DNA from: Bacilli bacterium
GTDB taxonomy: Bacteria > Bacillota_I > Bacilli_A > RF39 > UBA660
Assembly (NCBI GenBank): GCA_017964405.1
Contig: JAGCSA010000018.1
Span: 1-53,639, forward strand
Length of the DNA stretch: 53,639 bases
Direction of reading: 5' to 3'
The translations under genes were made by a program, and so were the position numbers. Under the pieces are notes generated by a model, which was not told the origin of the DNA, did not search any database, and saw only the letters and a list, made by a program, of their open reading frames with translations. This document shows, piece by piece, positions 1-7,096 of this stretch (within the stretch, counting starts at the first letter, position 1; the number at the start of each line of letters is the position of its first letter).

Positions 1-2
1 CA

Positions 3-140
3 CAAGCAAAGAAACTACTAACAAACGACAATGATGATACACCAATAAAAAAGACACCTGTCAAAAAACAAAAGATAGGTAGAAATGATCCATGTCCATG
101 TGGCAGTGGAAAGAAATACAAACAATGTCACGGTAAATAA
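3..140 (+). CDS. secA: SecA preprotein translocase ATPase, C-terminal end (partial)
   Basis: Only the last 45 residues are in the window; the gene enters from the left. The tail has a Lys-rich linker followed by the SEC-C metal-binding motif ([20 protein letters not shown]), with the CPC...C-H zinc ligands that bind SecB or ribosomes in SecA proteins. SecA is the ATPase motor that drives preproteins through SecYEG. The SEC-C motif also ends some unrelated proteins, but the linker-plus-motif at the extreme C-terminus, and prfB on the same strand further on (secA-prfB is a common Firmicutes pair), favour SecA. A strong terminator follows directly. Confidence 0.88.
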   Translation, partial: QAKKLLTNDNDDTPIKKTPVKKQKIGRNDPCPCGSGKKYKQCHGK

Positions 141-164
141 AAAGACTAGTAATAGTCTTTTTTT
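141..164 (+). terminator. Rho-independent terminator of secA
   Basis: Perfect 8-bp stem AAAGACTA / TAGTCTTT with a GTAA loop, running into a T-tract, two bases after the secA stop. A near copy of this hairpin follows the HD gene at 4423-4445. Confidence 0.85.
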
Positions 165-165
165 A

Positions 166-171
166 TATAAT
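166..171 (+). promoter_or_regulatory. Candidate -10 box (TATAAT)
   Basis: TATAAT directly after the secA terminator T-run; no clear -35. It is about 58 bases from the next start, further than in most intergenic regions here, so the true promoter could be another A+T-rich site nearer the gene. Confidence 0.4.
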
Positions 172-229
172 ATGATAAAATCAAAATAAGATAAGTTATT
201 GTACACAAATAAGAAAGGAAATATTGTAT

Positions 230-835
230 ATGAATGAATCAGACAATAATATGAGTCAGTTATTATCCAATAATAATCAAAACAATAAAAGTAAGAATCT
301 ATTAATAATATGTATAACATTGATTATAGTAACTTTGATTATTGGAATCGTAATCATTATAGTTGTAGTGAATAATTCTTCCACAAATAAAGAATCAGAT
401 AAGCATCAAGATATAAAAGAAGAAGTAGAGAAAACACCATTAGAGTTAGCAGAAGAAGAAAAAGAAAAATTAAAAAAAGCTCTTATGAATGAAGGATTTA
501 CCGCTTCAGATGATAGAATGGTTTTTGAAAAAAATGCAGGTATAATTTATGTGTTTTCATTTAGAAATTATTCATATAGTTCTAGTGGAAATGAGCTAAC
601 AGATTATTATTATTTATTAACTGATAGTGGTACCGGAAATTGGTTACCAGCAGATTCACAGGCTGTTGCAAATTATACCTATGATTTTAAAACAAATACG
701 GGAACATGCTTTTTAACTACTGCATATGGAACAACACCATGTACTTCCTATACATCTTTAATATCATTAAAAAGCAACTTTTTAACAATCATAAATAAAT
801 ATGGTATTGATTTAGATATTATGCTAAATAAATAG
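230..835 (+). CDS. Hypothetical membrane-anchored protein
   Basis: 201 residues, not recognised. The ATG at 230 is preferred to an in-frame TTG at 224 because AAAGGAAA at about 213-220 sits at proper spacing. The N-terminus is Asn/Ser-rich and cytoplasmic, then one long hydrophobic helix (about residues 24-47, rich in Ile/Val), a charged Lys/Glu linker (about 55-85), and an outward globular part rich in Tyr, Ser and Thr with two cysteines about ten residues apart near residues 163-173. The topology suggests a small extracytoplasmic domain held by one membrane anchor. It stands alone between two terminators at the start of the accessory block after secA. A lipoprotein is unlikely: there is no lipobox. 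Confidence 0.7.
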   Translation: MNESDNNMSQLLSNNNQNNKSKNLLIICITLIIVTLIIGIVIIIVVVNNSSTNKESDKHQDIKEEVEKTPLELAEEEKEKLKKALMNEGFTASDDRMVFEKNAGIIYVFSFRNYSYSSSGNELTDYYYLLTDSGTGNWLPADSQAVANYTYDFKTNTGTCFLTTAYGTTPCTSYTSLISLKSNFLTIINKYGIDLDIMLNK

Positions 836-858
836 GCTAGAGAAATCTAGTCTTTTTT
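834..858 (+). terminator. Terminator with GAAA tetraloop, overlapping stop codon
   Basis: GGCTAGA / TCTAGTC stem (one G-U pair) closed by GAAA, then a T-run. The first bases of the hairpin abut the TAG stop of the preceding gene. Confidence 0.8.
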
Positions 859-890
859 ATGAAATAATTAATGCAAATAGAATACAAATG

Positions 891-899
891 TGATATTAT
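891..899 (+). promoter_or_regulatory. Extended -10 promoter TGATATTAT
   Basis: TGn plus TATTAT, 32 bases before the start of the sortase-substrate gene; no -35 seen. Confidence 0.55.
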
Positions 900-931
900 G
901 AATATAGATAATAGAAGATAGGAGAATCGAT

Positions 932-2344
932 ATGAAGAAAAATGTAACTTTGTTATTTTTATTTTTAATGATTTTAACAGTTTTATCTCCCGTAATGAAA
1001 GTATTCGCATTAGAAGATGGGCAAACAGAATTAGAAGAAATTGTGATTACAGGAGAGATTTTAACAGAATCATTAGTACCAGGACCACTACCATCATATG
1101 AAGTAGAAACATCAACTCCACATGTTTCTATAGAAGCTTATGGAGATAATACAAATTGGTCATACTTAGATAATGGTGTTTGGCATGGATTTGGAGATGA
1201 AACTCCAACTGCTGAAGAAGGTGGACCATTCTATGCAATGAAATTATGTGTAAATTTATCAGATGGATATGTATTCACAGAAAACACTAAAATCATTTAT
1301 AACACAAGAAATATGTCAGAAGATACCTATTCAAGTATTACTGCCTATGATTGGGGAGGATATGTATACATTGATTTAGGACAAATCAATGCACCTGGAC
1401 CAGATATAGAGGGTAATGTCATTAAAAGAGTGGATATTACTGTAGATATGCCAAGAATTGGTGATAATATTACCATGACAGATGGATTCCAAACACAATA
1501 TGGAGTAAATATTCGGGAAGAAAATCTAGATATCTATGGACCAGATGGTGATGATACTCATAACTATATGTACATCGTTGATACCAACGGAGACTTCTTT
1601 GAAGGAAAATTACAAGCAAACACCGACTATGATATGATCATTTGGTTAGTATCATTTGAAGATTATGTTTTTGATGATAATTTAGAAATCTATGTGAATG
1701 GTGACTTTGTTGATCAATATAATTTAGAATCTGATCAAAGATTAGGAATCGATTATGTATTCCAACCAGAAGCTCCTGATGTAACCTATACCATTACAGC
1801 AGAAGGTGGAAAATATATTGCTGTATTTAGTTTACCAGAAGGATATGATTTTGAATTAGATGTTGTTGATATCTTATCTTATACACCAGAACAAATTGAG
1901 GCAATGTTTGATGTCCCTGCAGAAACGATTGAAGAAATCATTGCAACAATCAAAGAAAATGTTAAAGAATATGGAGAACTATTAAACCTATATGCAATTG
2001 ATATTTCAGGACCTGGAATTGGTTATTCAGATGCAGTAACCATTAAGATTTTATTGACAGATGAAATGAAAAAATATGATACATTAAAGTTCATCTTTGT
2101 AGATGAAAATAACAACTTTGTAATCCAAGAAATCCATGATAGTATTGGAACAGAAACAATTGATGGAAAAGAGTATGTTGTATTTGAATTAAACCACTTA
2201 AGTGCCTATGCATTAGTAGGATCTAATACCAATAACCCAGGAACAGCCGATAAAGTAATTTATTATGCAATTATGTTAGGTCTATGTACTTTAGGTCTTG
2301 CAGGATTAGGTATTTATACGAAGAAAAAATATTTTATAAAATAA
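932..2344 (+). CDS. Secreted cell-wall-anchored protein with NPGTAD-type sorting signal
   Basis: 470 residues. An N-terminal signal peptide (hydrophobic stretch about residues 5-25, likely cut after VFA) is followed by an acidic extracellular part with two related beta-rich stretches (about 60-150 and 165-285). Next is a module ending in ...VVFELNHLSAYALVG, a type common near the end of Firmicutes surface proteins. The C-terminus is a sorting signal: N435-P-G-T-A-D, a hydrophobic helix and a KKKYFIK tail. NPxT signals are typical of class B sortases, and a class B sortase is the next gene, so that enzyme probably attaches this protein to peptidoglycan. The ligand of the extracellular part is unknown. 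ATG 932 has AGGAGA upstream. Confidence 0.8.
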   Translation: MKKNVTLLFLFLMILTVLSPVMKVFALEDGQTELEEIVITGEILTESLVPGPLPSYEVETSTPHVSIEAYGDNTNWSYLDNGVWHGFGDETPTAEEGGPFYAMKLCVNLSDGYVFTENTKIIYNTRNMSEDTYSSITAYDWGGYVYIDLGQINAPGPDIEGNVIKRVDITVDMPRIGDNITMTDGFQTQYGVNIREENLDIYGPDGDDTHNYMYIVDTNGDFFEGKLQANTDYDMIIWLVSFEDYVFDDNLEIYVNGDFVDQYNLESDQRLGIDYVFQPEAPDVTYTITAEGGKYIAVFSLPEGYDFELDVVDILSYTPEQIEAMFDVPAETIEEIIATIKENVKEYGELLNLYAIDISGPGIGYSDAVTIKILLTDEMKKYDTLKFIFVDENNNFVIQEIHDSIGTETIDGKEYVVFELNHLSAYALVGSNTNNPGTADKVIYYAIMLGLCTLGLAGLGIYTKKKYFIK

Positions 2345-2370
2345 AACAGGATGAATAATCCTGTTTTTTT
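2344..2370 (+). terminator. Terminator
   Basis: Perfect 9-bp stem AAACAGGAT / ATCCTGTTT, loop GAATA, then T-run; separates the sorted protein from its sortase. Confidence 0.85.
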
Positions 2371-2374
2371 ATTG

Positions 2375-2380
2375 TATAAT
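2375..2380 (+). promoter_or_regulatory. -10 box TATAAT for sortase gene
   Basis: TG immediately followed by TATAAT, right behind the terminator, 20 bases from ATG 2401. Confidence 0.55.
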
Positions 2381-2400
2381 GAGATAGAGAAGGTGAGTAT

Positions 2401-3135
2401 ATGAGAGTAGTTCGATTAAGACTATGGGTCATTATTGTATTAGCACTCCTATTTCTATCTGGTATCATATATTATGCCTCTAAAGTAATCATTTGGTATC
2501 AACACGTAAATGAGAATCAAGAAGTAATCAAAGAGATCAAAAAGAATATAAAAGTAAAAGAAGAAAAAGTAGAAATAGATTTTGATGCCTTAAAGGCTAT
2601 CAATCCAGATACCGTTGGTTATATTAAAGTCAATCATACCAATATCGATTATATTGTAGTAAAAGGAAATAATAATAATTATTATTTAAATCATAACTTC
2701 GAAAAGAAATGGAATGTAGCAGGATGGGTATTTGGAGATTATCGAAATCATTTTGATGAAACAGATAAGAATCTAATTATCTATGGTCATAATACAAAAG
2801 ATGGAAGTATGTTTGATAGTTTAATCAATGTATTAGAAAAAGATTGGTATAAGAATCCAGAGAATCATATCATTACTCTTATAACAGAAATGGGTACTTA
2901 TCAATATCAAGTCTTTTCAACCTATTCTATTATTCCAGAAGAATACTATATAACAACCTATTTTTCATCGGATGATCAATTTGAAAAGTTTGTAAAAGAA
3001 TTAAAAACAAGATCCATCTATGACTATGAAGTAGAAGTATCAGGAGAAGATCAAATCCTAACACTATCTAGTTGTATTGGAGAGGGCTATAAAAGAGTAG
3101 TACTTCATGCAAAATTAATAGAGAAAGAGGAATAA
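2401..3135 (+). CDS. Class B sortase
   Basis: 244 residues; a membrane-anchored transpeptidase that cuts sorting signals and joins the protein to the cell wall. An N-terminal transmembrane helix (about 7-27) precedes the catalytic domain. The triad is visible: His130 in YGHNT, Cys225 in TLSSC, Arg232 in YKRVVLHA. Family hallmarks VGYIKV, DYIVVKG and NHNF...GWVFGDYRN place it in class B. The usual TLxTC motif is TLSSC here. It lies just downstream of a protein with an NPGTAD sorting signal, its likely dedicated substrate, although a terminator and a -10 box between them mean the two are transcribed separately. Start ATG 2401 follows AGAAGGTGA. Confidence 0.9.
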   Translation: MRVVRLRLWVIIVLALLFLSGIIYYASKVIIWYQHVNENQEVIKEIKKNIKVKEEKVEIDFDALKAINPDTVGYIKVNHTNIDYIVVKGNNNNYYLNHNFEKKWNVAGWVFGDYRNHFDETDKNLIIYGHNTKDGSMFDSLINVLEKDWYKNPENHIITLITEMGTYQYQVFSTYSIIPEEYYITTYFSSDDQFEKFVKELKTRSIYDYEVEVSGEDQILTLSSCIGEGYKRVVLHAKLIEKEE

Positions 3136-3154
3136 AGGATTCATAATTCTAATA

Positions 3155-3163
3155 TGATATAAT
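3155..3163 (+). promoter_or_regulatory. Extended -10 promoter TGATATAAT
   Basis: Perfect TGnTATAAT 16 bases before ATG 3180, giving a leader of only about ten bases. No terminator is seen before it, so it may add to read-through from the sortase gene. Confidence 0.6.
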
Positions 3164-3179
3164 AAGAAGGGTGAATAAA

Positions 3180-3767
3180 ATGGAAGAAAATACAAATAAA
3201 GAAAAAAAGAAAAATGGAGAAAAAATCCTGATAGCAATCATCATGGTATTAGCATGTATATCTATTGTGGGAGGAATTCTATTAAATAGTAAGCAAAAAG
3301 AAACAGAACCAGTAGAACAAGCGGAAGCAAGTAGTAATCAAAATATAAGTGAGGAAGAAGCTATCCAAATAGGAACAGAATTATGGGAATTTGCATTTGA
3401 CCAATACTGGGATGGAAAATGTGATTTATCACGAGAAGAAGTAAGAAGTAAGTTTGCAAAAGATACCATGATTTTAGCACCAGAACCTGTTTCGATTTTG
3501 AATTTTGATGATTTTATACATGATAATCAGGAAGAATGCAAAGGAGCAGGAAGAGAAAAACTTCATCATTATAAGAAGACAACTCTTCAATTTTCAAGAC
3601 AATCTGAAACAGAAATTGATTTCATTGCGGTAACAGAGTTATGTGGAGAAGATACTTGTAGTGAATCATCTGAGACAGTGGAAACCATTGATATGGATTT
3701 CTATATTGCAAAAGAAAATGGAGAATATGTAATATTCCATTACTATCTACCTGTTCTTCCAGAATAA
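3180..3767 (+). CDS. Hypothetical membrane-anchored protein
   Basis: 195 residues, not recognised. ATG 3180 is chosen over an in-frame GTG at 3171 because AGAAGGGTGA then acts as the ribosome binding site. A Lys/Glu-rich cytoplasmic N-terminus is followed by one transmembrane helix (about 18-36), an acidic linker, and an extracytoplasmic domain with four cysteines: one near WDGKC, one in EECKGAG and the pair LCGEDTC. Two disulfides are possible. The helix-rich beginning (EEEAIQIGTELWEF) and beta-rich end suggest an NTF2-like or small binding fold, but this is a guess. Its position after a class B sortase gene hints at a cell-surface role. Confidence 0.65.
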   Translation: MEENTNKEKKKNGEKILIAIIMVLACISIVGGILLNSKQKETEPVEQAEASSNQNISEEEAIQIGTELWEFAFDQYWDGKCDLSREEVRSKFAKDTMILAPEPVSILNFDDFIHDNQEECKGAGREKLHHYKKTTLQFSRQSETEIDFIAVTELCGEDTCSESSETVETIDMDFYIAKENGEYVIFHYYLPVLPE

Positions 3768-3775
3768 AAAAGTAG

Positions 3776-3781
3776 TATAAT
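3776..3781 (+). promoter_or_regulatory. -10 box TATAAT before HD-domain gene
   Basis: TATAAT 19 bases before ATG 3801, without TGn or -35; no terminator precedes it. Confidence 0.4.
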
Positions 3782-3800
3782 AAAAATATCGGGAGGGTTT

Positions 3801-4424
3801 ATGAAAAAAGATAGTTTTAAGGTCGAATTAGATAAATTCGAAAATGATAACATCCGAGTTAGTGCAGAAACAATGCTAGAGATGCTTCCAGATTACTTTT
3901 TTGAAATACCAGCATCATCATCTGGAAGATTTCATCCTGCTTTCTCATTAGGAGAAGGAGGACTGGTAAGACATGTAAAAGTAGCAATGAGGCTACTCGA
4001 AGAAATCTTTAGAGATGAAGTTTTTGGAACCTATGATTCTCATACAAAAGATTTAATGAGAATGGCTCTATTATTACATGATGGATTTAAATCAGGAGTT
4101 GTCTATTCAGGACATACGAATCCAGATCATCCAGTCATCATGCATGATTTTATTTTGAAGAATAAAGAGAAACTATTAATCAATGAAAAAGATGCAGAGT
4201 TTGTAGCAAATTTAATTCTTTCTCATATGGGTCCATGGAATAAAGACAAAGATGGACATGAAATTATGCCAGTTCCTAAAACAAGAGAAGAAAGAATTAT
4301 TCATGAATGCGATTACTTTGCTTCTAGAAACTTCCTAAATGTTCATTTTATTGATAATGAAATAGCAGATAGTGCAGAGAGAGGAAAAGTATTTCAAAAG
4401 AAAGAGAATGAAGTGACAAATTAA
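3801..4424 (+). CDS. HD-domain hydrolase
   Basis: 207 residues, cytoplasmic. The metal-binding pattern of the HD phosphohydrolase superfamily is visible in order: GGLVRHVKVAMRLL (first His), LLLHDGFKSG (the HD pair), DHPVIMHDFI (His) and LILSHMGPW (His). HD enzymes are metal-dependent phosphohydrolases or phosphodiesterases acting on nucleotides or nucleic acids; the substrate cannot be read from the sequence. The N-terminal segment with RFHPAFSLGEGGLVRH is typical of small stand-alone HD proteins of Firmicutes. Start ATG 3801 has CGGGAGGG seven bases upstream. It is closed by a strong terminator. Confidence 0.8.
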   Translation: MKKDSFKVELDKFENDNIRVSAETMLEMLPDYFFEIPASSSGRFHPAFSLGEGGLVRHVKVAMRLLEEIFRDEVFGTYDSHTKDLMRMALLLHDGFKSGVVYSGHTNPDHPVIMHDFILKNKEKLLINEKDAEFVANLILSHMGPWNKDKDGHEIMPVPKTREERIIHECDYFASRNFLNVHFIDNEIADSAERGKVFQKKENEVTN

Positions 4425-4445
4425 GACTAGTGATAGTCTTTTTTT
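4423..4445 (+). terminator. Terminator (near copy of the secA terminator)
   Basis: AAGACTA / TAGTCTT stem with GTGA loop and T-run, starting at the stop codon; differs from the hairpin at 141-164 mainly in the loop. Confidence 0.85.
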
Positions 4446-4474
4446 GATAAAAACAACAGGAATAAAACAAATTA

Positions 4475-4483
4475 TGTTATGAT
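4475..4483 (+). promoter_or_regulatory. Extended -10 promoter TGTTATGAT
   Basis: TGn plus TATGAT, 22 bases before ATG 4506. Confidence 0.5.
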
Positions 4484-4505
4484 GAAAATAGAGGGAAGTG
4501 AAAAT

Positions 4506-5243
4506 ATGAATCGATTAAAAGATAAGATATGTATCATTACAGGAGCAAATTCAGGTTTCGGTGCTGAAATGACAAAGTTATTTACCGAAGAGGGAGCAAA
4601 AGTAGTAGCAGCAGATTATAATCCTGCTATTATGGAAAAATATGCAGGAAATGAGAATGTAACACCAGTTATCTGTGATGTTACAAAAGAAGATCAAGTA
4701 CAAAACATGGTAAATGTTGCTAGAGAAAAATATGGAAGACTAGATGTATTGTGCAATAATGCAGGAATCAATAATAAGACACCTTATAGAGTACATGAAT
4801 ATCCTGTAGAAGAATGGGATCAATTATATAATGTCTTAGTAAGAGGAGCATTCCTTGTCATGAAAGAAAGCTTAAAATTAATGCTTGAAAGTGGTGGAGG
4901 AAGTGTTATCAATACAGGATCTATTGGTGGATTTAGAGCAACTCCCGGAAGTACAGCCTATTGTTCTGCAAAAGGAGCTATTCGGATGATGACTACGAAT
5001 GCTGCATTAGAATATGTAAAAGATAATATTAGAATTAATTCCGTATGTCCAGGTATCTTTAATACCGCAATCTTAGATGGACTAAAACCAGATGTATTAG
5101 ACTTCTTAGCACAACAAGTACCAATGGGTTATATTGGAGAACCAATTGATATGGCATATCTTGCTTTATTCTTAGCAAGTGATGAATCTAAATATATTAC
5201 AGGACAAAGTATCCTAATCGATGGTGGAAGAAGCTGTCAATAG
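4506..5243 (+). CDS. Short-chain dehydrogenase/reductase (SDR)
   Basis: 245 residues, classical SDR. The Rossmann motif TGANSGFG lies near the N-terminus; Asp in AADYNP after the second strand suggests NAD(H) rather than NADP(H). NNAG follows, then the catalytic Ser (NTGSIGG) and Tyr/Lys (AYCSAK), and the C-terminal TGQSILIDGG. The family oxidises or reduces alcohols, sugars or steroids; bile-acid and sugar dehydrogenases share this architecture in gut bacteria, but the substrate is not readable here. ATG 4506 is preferred to the ATG at 4479 because that one lies inside the -10 box and GAGGGAAGTGA precedes 4506. It is a single-gene unit. Confidence 0.88.
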   Translation: MNRLKDKICIITGANSGFGAEMTKLFTEEGAKVVAADYNPAIMEKYAGNENVTPVICDVTKEDQVQNMVNVAREKYGRLDVLCNNAGINNKTPYRVHEYPVEEWDQLYNVLVRGAFLVMKESLKLMLESGGGSVINTGSIGGFRATPGSTAYCSAKGAIRMMTTNAALEYVKDNIRINSVCPGIFNTAILDGLKPDVLDFLAQQVPMGYIGEPIDMAYLALFLASDESKYITGQSILIDGGRSCQ

Positions 5244-5245
5244 TG

Positions 5246-5270
5246 AAAAAGACTCAAAGAGTCTTTTTTT
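5246..5270 (+). terminator. Terminator
   Basis: AAAAAGACTC / GAGTCTTTTT stem, AAA loop, T-run three bases after the SDR stop. Confidence 0.85.
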
Positions 5271-5286
5271 AATAGAAAGAAGTATA

Positions 5287-5295
5287 TGATATAAT
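5287..5295 (+). promoter_or_regulatory. Extended -10 promoter TGATATAAT
   Basis: Perfect TGnTATAAT 19 bases before ATG 5315; ribosome site AGGGAGTGA at 5301-5309. Confidence 0.65.
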
Positions 5296-5314
5296 AAAAT
5301 AGGGAGTGATTCTT

Positions 5315-6169
5315 ATGTATGATATAAATGTATTAGAGACACTAGTTCGTTCCAATTTATCAGAGGAAGAAGTCTGCAAACAAGTATTGGAAATGAATCC
5401 AATTGCAACAAAACAAAAATATGCAAATGATGAAGAACAACCAATTGGAATCTATGTAGGAGGATTAGGAGAACAAGATTTAGTAACCGTGAATGCTTGG
5501 ATGTATCCACTTACAATGAAGTTTGATGATCGATCTATCTACGTTGATTTGATTCATCTAATTCGAAAAAAACTAGCAGAGGGAGAAGAATCCTTCGAAA
5601 AAGCAGTCATGAAATCTATTCGTATTCTATCAAAAAAATGGTTTCACGAAGTAAAAGATGAAGAATCTAAAAAGAATGCAGAGCTAGCAAAATACTACAT
5701 GGATAACTATAAAAACCCTGCTCATCAAAGAGATGGTTATGCTGGAGACCTACGAGTATCCTATGAAGATGAAGAATCACAAAGAACTATCTATGGAATA
5801 TCGAAAATGAAAGGGGTAGGAGATTTAGCAAAATGTGTAGAAGTAAATGCACTTGCCTGCAATCTACTCGCATTCTGTGGCCTAGAACCAGTATTAATTC
5901 AAGGATATTATGTAAATTATAATGGAACAAGAGAAGCACATACATTCCCTGTTTATAAAAACAAAGAAGGAAATTATACATTACTGGATTGTATCTTAAA
6001 GATACAAAAGAAAAATGTTCTACCAGGAGATACCAATTTTGAATTAGGAGTTTCATTTGAAATACCAATGTTACTACAATATCCAGATGGAAGAGAAAAA
6101 GAAGTAGTTGTCATGTATACATGTCCTCCTCAAAAGAAAGTAGAAAAAAAAGAAAATCAAATGAGTTAA
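5315..6169 (+). CDS. Transglutaminase-like (cysteine protease fold) protein
   Basis: 284 residues, no signal peptide, so probably cytoplasmic. The C-terminal half has the order expected of transglutaminase-like enzymes: Cys174 in GDLAKCVEVNALACNLLAF, His209 in REAHTFPVY and Asp225 in YTLLDC, at spacings that fit the family triad. The N-terminal half (about 1-150) is helical and unrecognised, with two Lys/Glu-rich stretches. Members act as proteases, peptide-modifying enzymes or inactive relatives; which applies is unknown. ATG 5315 is used rather than GTG 5306, which lies in the ribosome binding site. It is a stand-alone gene before the XRE remnant. Confidence 0.6.
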   Translation: MYDINVLETLVRSNLSEEEVCKQVLEMNPIATKQKYANDEEQPIGIYVGGLGEQDLVTVNAWMYPLTMKFDDRSIYVDLIHLIRKKLAEGEESFEKAVMKSIRILSKKWFHEVKDEESKKNAELAKYYMDNYKNPAHQRDGYAGDLRVSYEDEESQRTIYGISKMKGVGDLAKCVEVNALACNLLAFCGLEPVLIQGYYVNYNGTREAHTFPVYKNKEGNYTLLDCILKIQKKNVLPGDTNFELGVSFEIPMLLQYPDGREKEVVVMYTCPPQKKVEKKENQMS

Positions 6170-6183
6170 AACACAACTCAACC

Positions 6184-6207
6184 ATTGGTATGTGTAATAA
6201 AACCAAT
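6184..6207 (+). promoter_or_regulatory. Inverted repeat, possible operator
   Basis: ATTGGT (6184-6189) and ACCAAT (6202-6207), 12 bases apart, just upstream of the -10 of the truncated XRE gene. It could be the old operator of that regulator or a weak hairpin. Confidence 0.3.
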
Positions 6208-6215
6208 AATAGTAC

Positions 6216-6221
6216 TATACT
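6216..6221 (+). promoter_or_regulatory. -10 box TATACT of the XRE remnant
   Basis: TATACT 25 bases before ATG 6247; no -35 at the right distance. Confidence 0.4.
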
Positions 6222-6246
6222 GAAGTCATGAAAGGAGAGAAAGTTC

Positions 6247-6300
6247 ATGGATTTAGTAAAAATAGGAAAACAGATCGCTGATTGTAGAAAAAAGAAATGA
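6247..6300 (+). pseudogene. 17-codon remnant of an XRE-family (HTH) regulator
   Basis: A strong ribosome site (AAAGGAGAG) precedes ATG 6247, which encodes MDLVKIGKQIADCRKKK and then TGA. This is the usual opening of an XRE/Cro-like helix-turn-helix regulator (KIGKxIxxxRKxKGxTQ), cut exactly where the glycine and helix 2 should begin. The sequence then runs straight into a terminator, so the rest of the gene is gone. Intact promoter, ribosome site and start with a missing body suggest a deletion whose end joined a terminator. A translated 17-residue micropeptide is possible but less likely. Confidence 0.6.
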
Positions 6301-6309
6301 CAAAAGAAT

Positions 6310-6334
6310 AGTTGAGCAAATGCTCAACTTTTTT
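6310..6334 (+). terminator. Terminator
   Basis: AGTTGAGC / GCTCAACT stem with AAAT loop and T-run, nine bases after the stop of the XRE stub. Confidence 0.85.
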
Positions 6335-6343
6335 GATGAATCA

Positions 6344-6352
6344 TGTTATACT
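6344..6352 (+). promoter_or_regulatory. Extended -10 promoter TGTTATACT
   Basis: TGn plus TATACT, 20 bases before ATG 6373; AGGAGGG ribosome site between. Confidence 0.6.
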
Positions 6353-6372
6353 TTTCTTAGGAGGGTTCAGTT

Positions 6373-7056
6373 ATGTTAAGATATACCAATTATGATCATC
6401 TAGATATGAATGAAGAATTAAATAAAATAGAAAATAGTAAGAAAGCAGTACTTGCACTAGAACCAAGAAATAAGAAATGTTTGTTTATTTTAGGAATGTT
6501 ATTTGTACAAGGAGTTCCCATCAAATTATTGAATGAACAAGATTTGAATTTTGAAGGAGCAAAATCCTTCCCTAAAATGGCACATGTATGGAGTACTATC
6601 GAAGATTATAAAGAGGATGGATTCACGTTAGAAAAAATAGAAAATCATCCAATCAATAAAAAAATATTTTTAATTTGCCCTGTCAGAAATGCAACAGAAG
6701 AACAAAGAAAGTGGATAGAAGATTTTGTAGAAGAAAAACAAGAAAATGGCTATATCGTACATGCACCTCATCTTCATACCAATCAAAATGATCCGATTGG
6801 AGGAGGCTATTCGATCTGCAAACAAAATGCTAAAGCAGTAGCATCTTCAGAGGAAATAGATGTCTATTATGATCAAACGAGTACCGGAAGTGTATTTGAT
6901 TTAGGAGTAGCATATGCTCTTCATAAGCCATTAAGAATCTTAAATCCAGAAGAGATTCTATTTGAGGAAGAAGATCAAATTGATCAAATCGTACAAAACT
7001 GGCCTTACAATGAAATCGCAAAACAAAAAATTAAACAAGAACAACCAAAAGACTAA
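6373..7056 (+). CDS. Nucleoside 2-deoxyribosyltransferase-like protein
   Basis: 227 residues, cytoplasmic. The second half matches the deoxyribosyltransferase-like fold: KIFLICPVRNA (first strand and nucleotide-binding turn), a helix, YIVHAPHLH, then DVYYDQTSTGSVFDLGVAYA and KPLRIL, equivalent to the family's D...GTxxExGxAxA...KP. The position of the family's catalytic Glu appears to be Asp (VFDLG). The first 90 residues form an extra N-terminal domain not typical of the enzymes. The family cleaves or swaps N-glycosidic bonds of nucleosides or nucleotides. Two genes on lies a LOG-type N-glycosidase, suggesting related nucleotide chemistry. ATG 6373 has AGGAGGG upstream. Confidence 0.65.
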   Translation: MLRYTNYDHLDMNEELNKIENSKKAVLALEPRNKKCLFILGMLFVQGVPIKLLNEQDLNFEGAKSFPKMAHVWSTIEDYKEDGFTLEKIENHPINKKIFLICPVRNATEEQRKWIEDFVEEKQENGYIVHAPHLHTNQNDPIGGGYSICKQNAKAVASSEEIDVYYDQTSTGSVFDLGVAYALHKPLRILNPEEILFEEEDQIDQIVQNWPYNEIAKQKIKQEQPKD

Positions 7057-7068
7057 AAAAGTCTTTTT
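7047..7068 (+). terminator. Short terminator overlapping stop codon
   Basis: AAAAGAC / GTCTTTT stem with a seven-base loop containing the stop codon, then T-run. A 7-bp stem, so read-through is plausible. Confidence 0.6.
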
Positions 7069-7077
7069 TGTTATAAT
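7069..7077 (+). promoter_or_regulatory. Extended -10 promoter TGTTATAAT
   Basis: Perfect TGnTATAAT touching the terminator T-run, 19 bases before ATG 7097. Confidence 0.65.
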
Positions 7078-7096
7078 AAATGTAGGAGGAATCCAT

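Noticed and set aside
4479..4505. Longer start for the SDR gene at ATG 4479
   Set aside because: Lies within the predicted -10 box and has no ribosome site; ATG 4506 has one and begins with the usual SDR N-terminus.
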